A DNA stretch of 64,000 nt from Mortierella sp. BCC40632 (lineage: Eukaryota; Mortierellomycota; Mortierellomycetes; Mortierellales; Mortierellaceae): NCBI GenBank assembly GCA_011634665.1, contig WAEK01000001.1, positions 697,501-761,500 on the forward strand, in the 5' to 3' direction. Position numbers and translations under genes: made by a program. Shown here one piece after another: positions 14,911 to 25,119 of this stretch. The number at the start of each line of letters is the position of its first letter. Within the stretch, counting starts at the first letter, position 1. Below the pieces are notes generated by a model that searched no databases, was not told the origin of the DNA, and saw only the letters and a program-made list of their open reading frames with translations.

Positions 14911-15796
14911 AGTAGCATGAGTATCCATCCCAATTTGCATAGCAATGTACAATACACATAGACCAAATCTTTGCAGAATAATCTTTTCCTCGATCTACCA
15001 TGTGGCAAATAGTGTCGGATCTCTAATGTTTATAGAGTGAAGAGCGGACACAGGGAGAGAGAGAGAGAAATAGAGAGAGAGAGAGAGAGAGAGATTGGAA
15101 GAGATAATTATTAAAACAACCAGAGCCTAGGAGAGAAAAGACCAGATCAGACTACGAAAAGAGGCAAAGACGGTAGTAGGTATGGATGCAAGTCCACATT
15201 CAAACAGTACATCAATTTTTTTTTTTTTATATTTCTTTTCTCCTCTCCTATTGCCTGAACCCAAACTCAACAGCCTCCCCCTCTGCCCCCCACCTTCTTC
15301 ACCCACCTACTCCTCCCCAGGCACAGGAACGGGCTGCGAGGAAGATACTCGATCGCTCGAGCTGCATCTCTGCGCTGAATTTTCCCACGGCCTCGCCGTC
15401 ACCTCTCACCTTCTCTCTCTCACTCTCACTCTCTCTCTTCCTCTGCCCCGTATTTCTGATCGCCTCGCTCCCTTTTTTTCTTTTTTCTTTTCTCTCTTTC
15501 TTTCTCCTTCTCTCTCCACACACAAAGAACCCCATCTGCATCTCTGGTTGCATCTCATCCTCCGGTCCATTCATCTGCATCCGACCGTTCATCCTCTTTC
15601 TCTTTTTATTTTTTCATCCGTTCTTGTCCTACACTCGTTCGCTTCTCCGCTTCGAGTCAACTCTCCTCTCTGCCCATCTTTGTACCATACCCTCACTCTC
15701 TCTCACTCTCTCTCTCTCACCCTACTCTTTCCTCCTCCCACCCCTTCCCTAACCGCTCTTTCTCTCATCTCCACTCTCTCCACACAACTATACATC
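14911..15796. other. spacer and CT-rich promoter of the E1 alpha gene
   Basis: No gene was found. GA repeats lie near 15052-15095. From about 15230 to 15790 the + strand is pyrimidine-rich and leads up to the ATG of the branched-chain dehydrogenase gene. A frame that runs through this tract into the real first exon adds a meaningless Ser/Leu-rich extension, so it was not used. Confidence 0.55.
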
Positions 15797-18116
15797 ATGT
15801 ACGCAAGACTCGCTACCAGAACCTTGGCCAGAGCCGTCCCCGCAAAGTCTGTTCAGACTGTTGTCCCTGCCCTTGCCATCACCGCCAAGGTTAGTCTCAT
15901 CCACCTCCGAAAGGAGACAACCTGTGCCATTCTTTCCTTTAATCCTTTGCGTTTAATGCCATGCGTATGCTCGCTAACATTCCTATTTTGCTTTCGATTT
16001 CTTTTTTTTTCTTTTTCTTCGTTTCCTTTCTTTAGACATTTGCCACCTCGGCCTTGTCGATGGAGGCAGCCAAGAAGGAGCGTGTCAAGGTGCACTTTCC
16101 CGGTGCATTGGACAGCCACTTCTCGCAGGTGCTCGAGATCCGTGAGAAGATGGAGCCGATCGATACCTTCCGTGTCATGGACACGGATGGCAAGGTCCTC
16201 GACCCATCTCTTGAGCCCAATGTATGTTTTTTTTCTTTCTCTTTTTATATATATCTTTCTCTCTGGTTCTCTGCATTGGTGTCGAATGGGTGAAGGGATG
16301 AATATTGAACAAAAGAAAGAAAGAAAGAGAGCGAGAGAGAGAGAGAGAGAGAGAGAGAAAAGTAATGAATGGAAATAGAGTTTAGCAGCCTCTTTCGGAT
16401 TGTGGGAAAAATCGAGGCTACTGTCCCACAGTCTGTCTCTCTCTCTCTATTTTGTTGTTTTTTTTTCTCCGCCTTTTTTTTTTTTTTTTTTAACCCGTGG
16501 GGTGGGATGTGACGGGGGACCAGAACAGGTTGTCTCTCCCCTATTGTCCCGCCATTGCGCTGTTGTTGTTGCTGCTGCTCCTGCTCTTGCTTGCTATTGT
16601 CACCACACGTGGTCAAAAACATCCACCTACTCTCTCTCTCTCTCTCTCTCTCTCTATCGCACTCTCTTTCTCTTTCTTCGCTCCCCCCCCTCCCTTCTAC
16701 TCACATACACATACAATGACATTCATGCTCACCATCCACTCTCGCTTTGTTGTATCCTTCTTAGGTCACTGAAGAGTTTGCTGTCAAGATTTACAAGGAC
16801 ATGTTGACGTTGAACGTCATGGACTTGATCTTGTATGAGGCTCAGCGTCAGGGACGTATCTCCTTTTACATGACCAACGCTGGAGAGGAGGCCTATATCG
16901 GAAGTGCTGCCGCTCTTGAGCTTGAGGATGAAATCTTTGGACAGGTAAGCAAAAGAAAGAAAAACACAATCTACACAAACAATATCCAATCGTCCTCCCC
17001 TACGCATTGAATACTTTCGAATGCACTTGTCTCTCAACGCTTGTCCTGACTCTCCATCTCTATTGAATCCATTCACCACCCACTCCCTTCTAGTATCGCG
17101 AGGCTGGAACGCTCTTGTACCGCGGATTCACTTTGGATCAGTTCATGAACCAGTGTTACTCGAACGATCTCGACTTTGGCAAGGGTCGTCAGATGCCTGT
17201 TCACTATGGTTCCAGAGCCCATCATTTCCAGACCATCTCGTCTCCCTTGGCCACTCAATTGCCTCAGGCCTCCGGCGCCGCCTATGCGATCAAGCGTTCG
17301 GGCAAGAAGAACTGTGTGATGTGCTATTTCGGAGAGGGTGCTGCCAGTGAGGGTGATTTCCATGCTGCTTTGAACATTGCTGCCACCACCTCTGCACCAG
17401 TCATCTTTTTCTGGTAAGTTATTTTTTCTTTCTTTCCTTCTTTCAGGATCGCTACGATCCTCCTTTGCTCTTTCTTCTCGCTTTACTCTTTATATTTTTT
17501 AGAACTCTAGACTGATCAATTTTCTTTTCTTTGTGCCCAAATCGTGGAATCTAAAAACAATAGCCGTAACAACGGATTTGCCATCTCGACCCCTGCTAAC
17601 GAGCAGTACAAGGGTGACGGTATTGCCAGCCGTGGTGTTGGCTACGGCATGCACACGATCCGTGTCGACGGTAACGATGTCTGGGCCGTCTACAAGGCCA
17701 CACAGGAGGCTCGTAAGATTGCTGTCGAGCAGCACAAGCCTGTCTTGATCGAGGCCATGACCTACCGTGTCGGTCATCACTCGACCTCGGATGATTCTTC
17801 TGCCTACCGATCCAAGAAGGAAGTCGAGGACTGGAAGCGTCATGACAACCCTATTGTTCGTATGCGCAAGTGGCTCGAGGCCAAGGGTTGGTGGGACGAG
17901 GCTCAGGAGACGGCCCACAAGTCTCAACAGAGAACTGCTGTCCTCAAGAGCTTTGCTGCTGCTGAGAAGAGGAAGAAGCCCAAGGTTTCCGAGATGTTCA
18001 ACGATGTCTATGACAAGTTGACGCCCAACTTGATTGAGCAAAAGAAGGAGCTTGAGGAATTGATCCGCAAGTACCCTGATCACTATGATACCTCTGCCTA
18101 TACCAAGGAGAACTAA
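15797..18116 (+). CDS. branched-chain 2-oxoacid dehydrogenase E1 alpha subunit, mitochondrial
   Basis: Five exons (15797-15889, 16036-16221, 16765-16944, 17094-17413, 17564-18116) give 443 aa, the normal family length. With E1 beta it decarboxylates the 2-oxo acids of Leu, Ile and Val using thiamine diphosphate. The first ~35 residues (starting [14 protein letters not shown]) form a basic mitochondrial presequence. The thiamine diphosphate/Mg motif is [15 protein letters not shown] followed by [12 protein letters not shown], with the Cys codon split by intron 4. The regulatory phosphorylation loop [15 protein letters not shown] is intact. The exon with [19 protein letters not shown] is typical of E1 alpha of this complex rather than pyruvate dehydrogenase. 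Introns hold GA, CT and poly-T runs. Confidence 0.95.
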
Positions 18117-18341
18117 GAATCTTTGGTTCTCTGGTTTTCATTTGGGTGGGAGAGAGTGAGAGTTGATTTTTTTTTTTTTTTTTTCTTTTTTGATAAATGA
18201 AAAAAAAAAGAAAAAAAGTAGAGAATAGAGAAGAAGGGAGGGGGTATTTCCATTTTTTTTGTTGGTTCATTTTTTTTTCCCCATTACAAACACTCGTTTC
18301 CATTTTTCTTTTTCTTCCTTTCTTTTTCTTTTTTTTTATGT

Positions 18342-18347
18342 AATAAA
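18342..18347 (+). terminator. AATAAA poly(A) signal candidate for the E1 alpha gene
   Basis: It lies 226 bp after the E1 alpha stop and only 5 bp short of the stop codon of the opposing TCD gene. If used, the two convergent transcripts overlap. Confidence 0.45.
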
Positions 18348-18352
18348 CACCA

Positions 18353-20252
18353 TTATCCACGCATACAACCAAGCTTGGCCTCTAGTCTAAACCGGTCATT
18401 CACATAATCCACCACAGCCTGTCCATACACCTCCACAAAGTTGGCATCTGCCGGTAATTTCAAATGACGATCAATCTCGGACTTGGACATGACCACCACA
18501 TTCTGAAGACTCAATGGTTCGTTTCGTTTCCATCGACAAAGACTGATCTTGTCCATGCTCTTGGTAATCACACTCTTGCCCTTGAAGATCTCTTCAATCA
18601 CATATCCAACATCTCGACGGTCCAGGGCAATCGTCTCGATTCCTGGTTCAAGTCTTGCCTCCCGAACCTTGAGTTCACGATGAATCCTTTGATACAATCC
18701 CTCACGAAGTTTGATGGGAAGTGGGTCAATTGGCCAATGTGCAATCTTGCAAGTAATAAACGTTGCCATTGCCATCCCAAACATTGCTGGTAAGGGACCC
18801 AAGACGGGCAAGATACGAGCACGGAAATCGGGCAAAGCAGAGTATTCATCAGCTTCTTGAGCTTGAGTTTCGTCCAGAGGCAAGAGCTTGACATGATGTG
18901 GTTTCTCGGTCGAGTAGACGACATCGATCCCTGTTTCGACACCCATCTTTTTGATCTTGCGACGAACAGCTCTTGCCAGTGGGTCCTCTTGATTTTAGGG
19001 AAAAAAAAGGGAAAAGGGATCCATCGAGAAGGTTAGCTGGCTGGATACTCTTTTGAAGTCTCTTTGTACTCTTATTATTCTTCCATCCTTTCCTGCATAC
19101 CAAAGGTCTCTGAAATGTCACTGATTTGGACCAAGGAAGGATCCGCCTTAGCACCAGCGCCCATTGAACTGATCACTGGCAGGCAGTGGTCATAACAAAA
19201 CTTGAGTAGCGCCAGTTTTGTGTTGATGTTGTCAATAGCGTCAATAACATAATCCGGGTTGCCTGAATGTCATTTCCATTTTTTTTTTTATCACAGAAAG
19301 GAGCCAAAAGTTGCAGTAGTTGTAGTAGCAGTAGTAAAGGAAGAAGAAGAAGAGAGTCAACATACGAAAGAAGAAAAAGAGACAACCAATCATAAATAAC
19401 ACAATGGCAATAAATTTTTTTTTTTTTTTTTTTTTTTTTTGTCATTACCGGCAAGGAGATCCTCTGCAGAATCTTCCTGGAACAGTTCCACGCGTGCATC
19501 GACCTCGACCCAAGGAGCAATGGATTCAAAAGCCTTTTTCATGGACAAGACCTTGGGTGTGCCCACATCTCCTTGGACGGCCGTAGCATGTCGGTTCAGA
19601 GAGGATAAAGAAACTTGATCGAAATCAATGATCCGGATCCTGCCCACACCACTCCGGACCAACATACTTGCGGCCCAACTTCCTACGCCACCTAGAGAAG
19701 ATTGAGGTGGATAAGAGTAAAAGTAAAGACGAGAGAGTTAGAGCGAGAAAGACTTGCGTCAATGATATATATATAAAGAGGAAATCCTTTCTTACCGGCG
19801 CCAACAATAATCACAAAGGATTTACGAAGCCTTTCTGCACCATCCTCTCCCAAGAATTCAATATTCCTGGACAATTGTTCCCGAATCAAGGCCTCATCCA
19901 TCGGCAACTGTGTCTCTCCATTTTCGTCTTCATCCTCATGGTGATGATGATGATGATGATGATGATGACTCGAAGACCAAAGGCCTGTTCCTGTGGTCGA
20001 AGCAGCTACAGCGCCCGTGAAGTTATTGTCCAGACGCGTATCATCAAATTGAGTCAATTTGGGTAGAGGTGGAATTGATTTCCGAAGTTCATCCTTGAGT
20101 TGACGAACTCGTTTTTGACGTTGTGATTCTTGTAGACCGAGGATCAAGCTCGCGGTCGTGATCGATGCTGCCGCGGCCACCAGTGTGAGTCGGACAGGTT
20201 GAGAGTTGAGCGCGGCGGCCGAGTTGGAGATTCTTTCGAGAAATGTTGACAT
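18353..20252 (-). CDS. tRNA threonylcarbamoyladenosine dehydratase (TcdA/Tcd1-2 family)
   Basis: Four exons (20252-19796, 19691-19449, 19262-19101, 18987-18353, all on the minus strand) give 498 aa. This E1-like enzyme uses ATP to cyclise t6A37 in ANN-decoding tRNAs to ct6A. The Rossmann motif GAGGVGSW is rebuilt across intron 1 (residues ~151-158), followed by IRIIDFDQVSLSSLNRHA and PDYVIDAIDN. After the E1 core comes DPLARAVRRKIKK, which is family-typical. A hydrophobic helix near residues 21-40 suggests membrane anchoring, consistent with the mitochondrial outer membrane location reported for the yeast proteins. Residues 96-105 are ten consecutive His followed by an acidic patch. It faces the uL15m gene head to head. 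Confidence 0.93.
19938..19967 (-). repeat. (CAT)n coding repeat giving ten histidines
   Basis: Nine CAT codons and one CAC codon (minus strand) lie in exon 1 of the tRNA dehydratase. They are in frame and lie between a Ser run and an Asp/Glu run. Confidence 0.95.
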
Positions 20253-20901
20253 GCTGGGAGAGATTGATAGAGAGAAAAAGAGAGAATGTATGTGGGTGTG
20301 TGGGTGGAGTGATTATCTAGTTTCCACTTTGGCTCGACTCTTTTTTTTTTTTTTAAGTGGTGGTGGTGGTGGTAGTGGTGGTATTAGGGCGTTATGGGTC
20401 GGGTTCGAAAAAAAAAAAAAAAAGGTTTTGGGCGAGCGTGTGAATGATTCCCGGTTATTGATGTTGATGCCCTGTAATGGTGACGCTGAATATCCCTGCT
20501 TGAAGTGCAAGTCGGATGCCTCTATGGTTTTCTTTTCCCTTGGCTCTTGTGAATGAACGGACAAAATGAAATGCGCCTTGACCTTTTTTTTTTTCCTTGT
20601 CCTTTTAGCTCTCCATGGGAGGACAGAGAAATAAAAAAAAACGGACAACTGTGGGAAGAGAGAGCAAGCAGTCCCTCCGGAGAGAATACAGAGCGTGTGT
20701 GTGGCTGAGGATCTCCCACCGGAGCCTCATAAACAACCCATTTACTTGTACTCTTGTGCTAGACCCCCAGTTCGAAGTAGGTGCGATACTAGGAACGCCA
20801 CGAAAGGAAGAGAGGACCTATTGCTTTCCTTCCTTCCTTCTCTCTCTGTCTCTCTCTTTCATTACCTTTTTGCCTCCGAAAGCAAGCAAAATAGACACAC
20901 A
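20253..20901. other. divergent promoter region between TCD and uL15m genes
   Basis: The 649 bp hold a GGT/GTGGTG tract (about 20357-20386), poly-T and poly-A runs, and a CT tract just before the uL15m ATG. No gene was found. Confidence 0.6.
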
Positions 20902-22178
20902 ATGGCCATGTCCGTCAACCGCCTTGCATCAAGGCTCTCATGCCTTGCCATATACCCTGCCCGCATCACTCCCAACACCACCTCCGCTGTCGCCCGTTAC
21001 TCGACCGCTGCACCAGCAAAGATCGATCTCTCCAACTTGAGCGACACCCCCGGATCAAAACGAGAGGTACCTCTTTTTTGAATCCTCTTGACATTACACA
21101 TACTCTCTAGCTCTTTGGAGTCAATTTGCAACTTTATGCATGGTTGAGAGAGTTGGACCTGGGCAACCATTCGAGGAAACAGAATTGTCTTCTTTTTTTG
21201 GGAGGTCAAAACATGGGAAAGAATGAACCCCCCCTCCCCCCAACTCAAACGAACCAACTTTTCTCATATATATTTTACAACCATAGCGTCTCCGTGTTGG
21301 TCGTGGTCAAGGTTCAGGAAAGGGTAACACTGCAGGCCGTGGTCATAAAGGTCAAAAGGCCCGTTCCGGAAACGGAGGTCAACCCAAGCCTGGTTTCGAG
21401 GGTGGTCAGACTCGACTGATTGATCGTCTTCCTAAGCGTGGATTCAAGAACCCGTACGTTCTCTCTCTTTCTCTCTCTTTCTCTCTTTCTCTCTTTCTCT
21501 CTCAACATTTGCTTTTTACAAGATCTGATCTATCAAAATATAAGGAAGGGAAAAAAAAAAAGGGAACTATCACCAACTAAATCTCTTGTCTTCTTCTTTT
21601 CTCGGCTTGTTCATCACCATAGTGATCACAAGGACTTCCAGCCTTTGAACTTGGATCGCCTTCAATTCTGGATCGAATCTGGACGGATCGACGCTACTCA
21701 GACCATCACTATGAAGCACCTTTTGGACACGCGATGCATTCACAAAATCCAGGACGGTGTCAAGCTCTTGGGCGACGTATGTTCAAAATCTGAAAAAGCA
21801 ATGATCTTCCACAATAGGAGAATCCCTTTCTTTCTTTTTCCTTCTTTTTTCTTTTTACAGCTCTGTTCCTGACAACCAATTTTTTTTTTCTCTCTCTCTA
21901 TCTCTCTCCAGGGCAAGGCTGATTTCAAGACGCCTATCAACATTGAGGTCTCGAGGGCTTCCAAGTCGGCGATCAAGGCGATCGAGGCCTGTGGAGGAAA
22001 GATCACCAGTGTCTACTACAATGAGCTTGGTCTCCGTGTCTTGACCAAGCCAGAAAAGTTTGAGGAGCTTCCTCGATTTGCTCGTCCTATGAAGAAGAAG
22101 GATATTGCCTTTTATTCCGATGAGGCAAATCGTGGTTACTTGGCTGGAAAGTCTGAGATTGTAGGCATGGATCATTAA
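20902..22178 (+). CDS. mitochondrial large-subunit ribosomal protein uL15m
   Basis: Four exons (20902-21066, 21287-21453, 21623-21776, 21912-22178) give 250 aa. The sequence after the presequence has the bacterial L15 pattern: [38 protein letters not shown] written across the second exon, then [18 protein letters not shown]. The C-terminal part ([25 protein letters not shown]) is the L15/L18e fold. The first ~40 residues (Arg, Ser, Ala and Thr, no acids) target mitochondria. It binds 23S-type rRNA early in mitoribosome assembly; yeast MRPL10 is the counterpart. The MAMS start offers two Met codons, and the first was used. Confidence 0.94.
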
Positions 22179-22193
22179 AAGAAAGAGTATATG

Positions 22194-22227
<34 letters not shown>

Positions 22228-22375
22228 AAATAGAAAAGAGGCAATATGGATATTATGTAGGGTAAAAAAAAAAGTCAACAACAAAATGAAATGAGGTTTG
22301 AGAGAGAATCTCAAGGACTGAGGCAAGGACTTTTTTGGCATTCGTTTGCCTTTTTGTTTTGCGTGTCAATAGAGT

Positions 22376-22381
22376 AATAAA
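22376..22381 (+). terminator. AATAAA poly(A) signal candidate for uL15m
   Basis: It lies 198 bp beyond the uL15m stop and 79 bp before the stop codon of the opposing phosphatase-like gene. Confidence 0.45.
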
Positions 22382-22459
22382 AAGAAATACATTCATTTTT
22401 TTTTCTTCCGCTTCTCGTGTATGGCATGTTCCTAGTTGCTCTACACTACTCTGGATCCT

Positions 22460-24048
22460 TCAAAAGTCGGCACCTTCAAGGGCTAATGCTTTCAGTGTCA
22501 TGGAAACCTCATAGTATTCGTCTGCAGCTTCTGGTACTGGTGCCGGTGCTGCTGGTGCTGCCGCCGTAGGAGCCGGTGTGGCTGCGGGTGAATGCTTGGG
22601 AATCGCTGTAGGTGTACCACGGTCTTGTGTGAGCGTCTGGATAGGCGCTGCTGGTTCCAATGTCAATGACTGACCTTCACCAGAGAGCTCCTCCCCTGTC
22701 GTTGCACCTAAAGCCATCTGTGATGATGAAGACTGTCCTATGGAAGAATCCACGCCCGAACTGGGACTAGACGTGTTGGAACCGGATGGACCGCCCACTG
22801 TCCGTACATGTTTGCCAGGTGAGAGAGTGATGGAGGAAGAAGGAGAGGAGGTGATATTGTTTCCTGAGGATGATTCTACTCCACTCGATTCTTGGGACAA
22901 GGTTGTCTGACCACTCAATAGAGCGGCTCGTTTGACTTTGGCCAACGCTGCTGTGGTCGGAGTGGCGATCGAGGTGGATCTCGAACCAAATCCTGTAGGG
23001 CTACCAATCTCTGTTGTCCGGATCACATTCTTGTTTACACCCCCTCCTGTGTTGATTCCTGTCGTACCACTGCCTGTACCAACACCCGTCGTACCTGCTT
23101 TCTCTCGGAGATCTCCAGCTTGACTTGTAGCTCCTGTTCCTGCTCGTGAGGTTTCTTGACTGGCATTTGTCATGGTCGATGAAGCGTCTGTAGAAGTAAC
23201 ATGATTAGTTGCCAGATTTGTTGGAGCTCCCGTATTACTATTGATACTACTGTTGCTATCACTGTGGTTAATGACTCCAGTCTGTGTAGTTGTCGTACCG
23301 AGATCACCAAGTGGATTGACGTTGGAGGATGGCTGCTGCTGTTGGTTTTGGAATGAAGTCATGTTACCATGAGAAGGTAGGTTGGGAGAAGATGACGCCG
23401 TGTTTCCTGTCGATACATTGGTAGACAAACCAGTGACGGATCCACTTCCAGCAACACCGACACCGCCACTACTAGTGATACCACTGGTTCCATGAGTTGA
23501 AGAAGCAATGTTGGTGGATGCAGCTTGGGCGGGCGAAATGGTAAACTTGAGTTTGAGGGTTGGGTGTTTCTTGAAGGTGACCTGTCCTTCCCAGAGCCAT
23601 GGTGGGATTGGTTTCAAGATTTCAATCTCGGAAGCAAATTTCTCGACAAAGACGGACTCTTCCGAGCTGATGACGCCTCCTCGAAGATATCTAATAGGAT
23701 TCAGGTCACAGTAAGAGGAGGAGAGAGGAGAGAGAGAGAAGAGGAGCAAGAAGGAAATGAAGTTGCAAATGATATTTAGGCAAAATTGAATGAAAAGGGT
23801 AATCAGGAGGAAGAATGAGATTCTTTTCTATTCTTTCTGTTACCTCAGGAACTCTCCCATGGCCGAAGAAATGCTCCAGGTCTGCAACTTGCGGAGACAA
23901 CATACTACCAGACCCGTGACACTGGCACCATCCAGGCAATGGATATAAATCGGTAGATTCTCTGGATCAATCAATATCTACTTGGTTCGCGTAAAAGAAA
24001 GATCAGGTCCTTTGCGCTTTTCTTTTCTTTTTTTTCTTTTTTCTTTTT

Positions 24049-24088
<40 letters not shown>

Positions 24089-24644
24089 TGTACAGCCTCA
24101 ACTGCACGGCTGTAGGTCAAAGGTACATTATCCTTGACTTTATCCACGGGCAGATGAATGCTCCTGATCCCTTGCTCTTCACAGAACGCTCGAAAGACCG
24201 GATCGGGTGGATCGGGCACAAGCGACAGGATCGTCCTAAGCTTCAGTCTAGCCTCCCCCCAAGAGGCCGTGAAAGAAAGAAAGAAAGAAAAAAAAAATAA
24301 GAATTCCATAGTCAGCTCTCTCTCTCTCTCTGTCTGTCTTTCTTTCTTTCTTTCTTTTTTCTCCCTTCTGTTTGATGGGCTGAGAGTGTGGAGGCGTGGA
24401 TTGCATTGCCAAGTGGATTAGAGTACGACTGCTCTCAATAGTGGAGGAGGAGACATGGGGGGAGGTGTTCATCCTGTTTCGAATGAACCAAGGGAAAAAA
24501 AAAAAAAAAAAAAAGGCGAATGCGGTACCTCTTTAGGTAGCGAAGGTTGCGTTGTTTAGGATATGCGCCACGGTAGACATCGTGCTCGACAGTTCCGAAA
24601 CGAAATGGTGGGATGAGAGGGGATGGAGACCAAACCGCGGGCAT
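22460..24644 (-). CDS. Siw14/Oca-type atypical tyrosine phosphatase-fold protein, probably inactive
   Basis: Four exons (24644-24529, 24247-24088, 23977-23844, 23690-22460) give 546 aa. The first ~180 residues match the fungal Siw14/Oca family: PPFRFGTVEHDVYRGAYPKQRNLRYLKRL, then ILSLVPDPPDPVF, IRSIHLPVDK and IYIHCLDGASVTGLVV. In active members the last segment is CX5R. Here the six residues after Cys are LDGASV, so the catalytic Arg is Val and phosphatase activity is unlikely. Yeast Oca proteins work as complexes in stress and cell-cycle signalling and inositol pyrophosphate metabolism; Oca4/Oca6-like assignment is inference. The segment FKKHPTLKLKF follows. The C-terminal ~330 residues are disordered, rich in Ser, Thr, Gly and Ala, ending in an Ala/Pro tract and EYYEVSMTLKALALEG, a possible helical docking motif. 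Confidence 0.85.
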
Positions 24645-25024
24645 TGTTCAGTTTCCTTTGAGGGTAGACAAGGACTGGTCCAAGAGCGAAAAAAAAATCA
24701 ATAAAGGAGGAGTGATATAGAAAAATAAAATTCGATTCACCCCCCCTTCTGCCTGTCTCTCACTCTCTCTCTCTCAGTCTACCTGAGAAAATTAATCTTC
24801 TCCTTCTCCTCTTCGACATAGCAACGACTATTATTTTTTTTTCTTCTTCTTTATTCCTTTAATTACATGAATGCATGGGGGGTGGCTGTGTATAGAATGA
24901 ATGCGGATAGATAGGGTGAAAGAAAAAAATGGCGCTTGAAAGTAAAACGAGACCTCTCCTTTCAAGCTCCATTGGCGATGATGAGTGGGGAAGAGTCAAA
25001 CGGCTGGCAGAAAAAGTTCTCCCT
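24645..25024. other. spacer: phosphatase-like promoter and UTP5 3' flank
   Basis: Both flanking genes read leftwards. A TTTATT at 24850-24855 is an AATAAA on the minus strand, 170 bp after the UTP5 stop, and may end that transcript. CT runs lie near 24759-24778. No gene was found. Confidence 0.5.
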
Positions 25025-25088
25025 CTACTCTTCATCGTCCGATACATCGTCATCGTCCGAAATCTCTGACTCGAGCCCTTCCTCGTCC

Positions 25089-25119
<31 letters not shown>

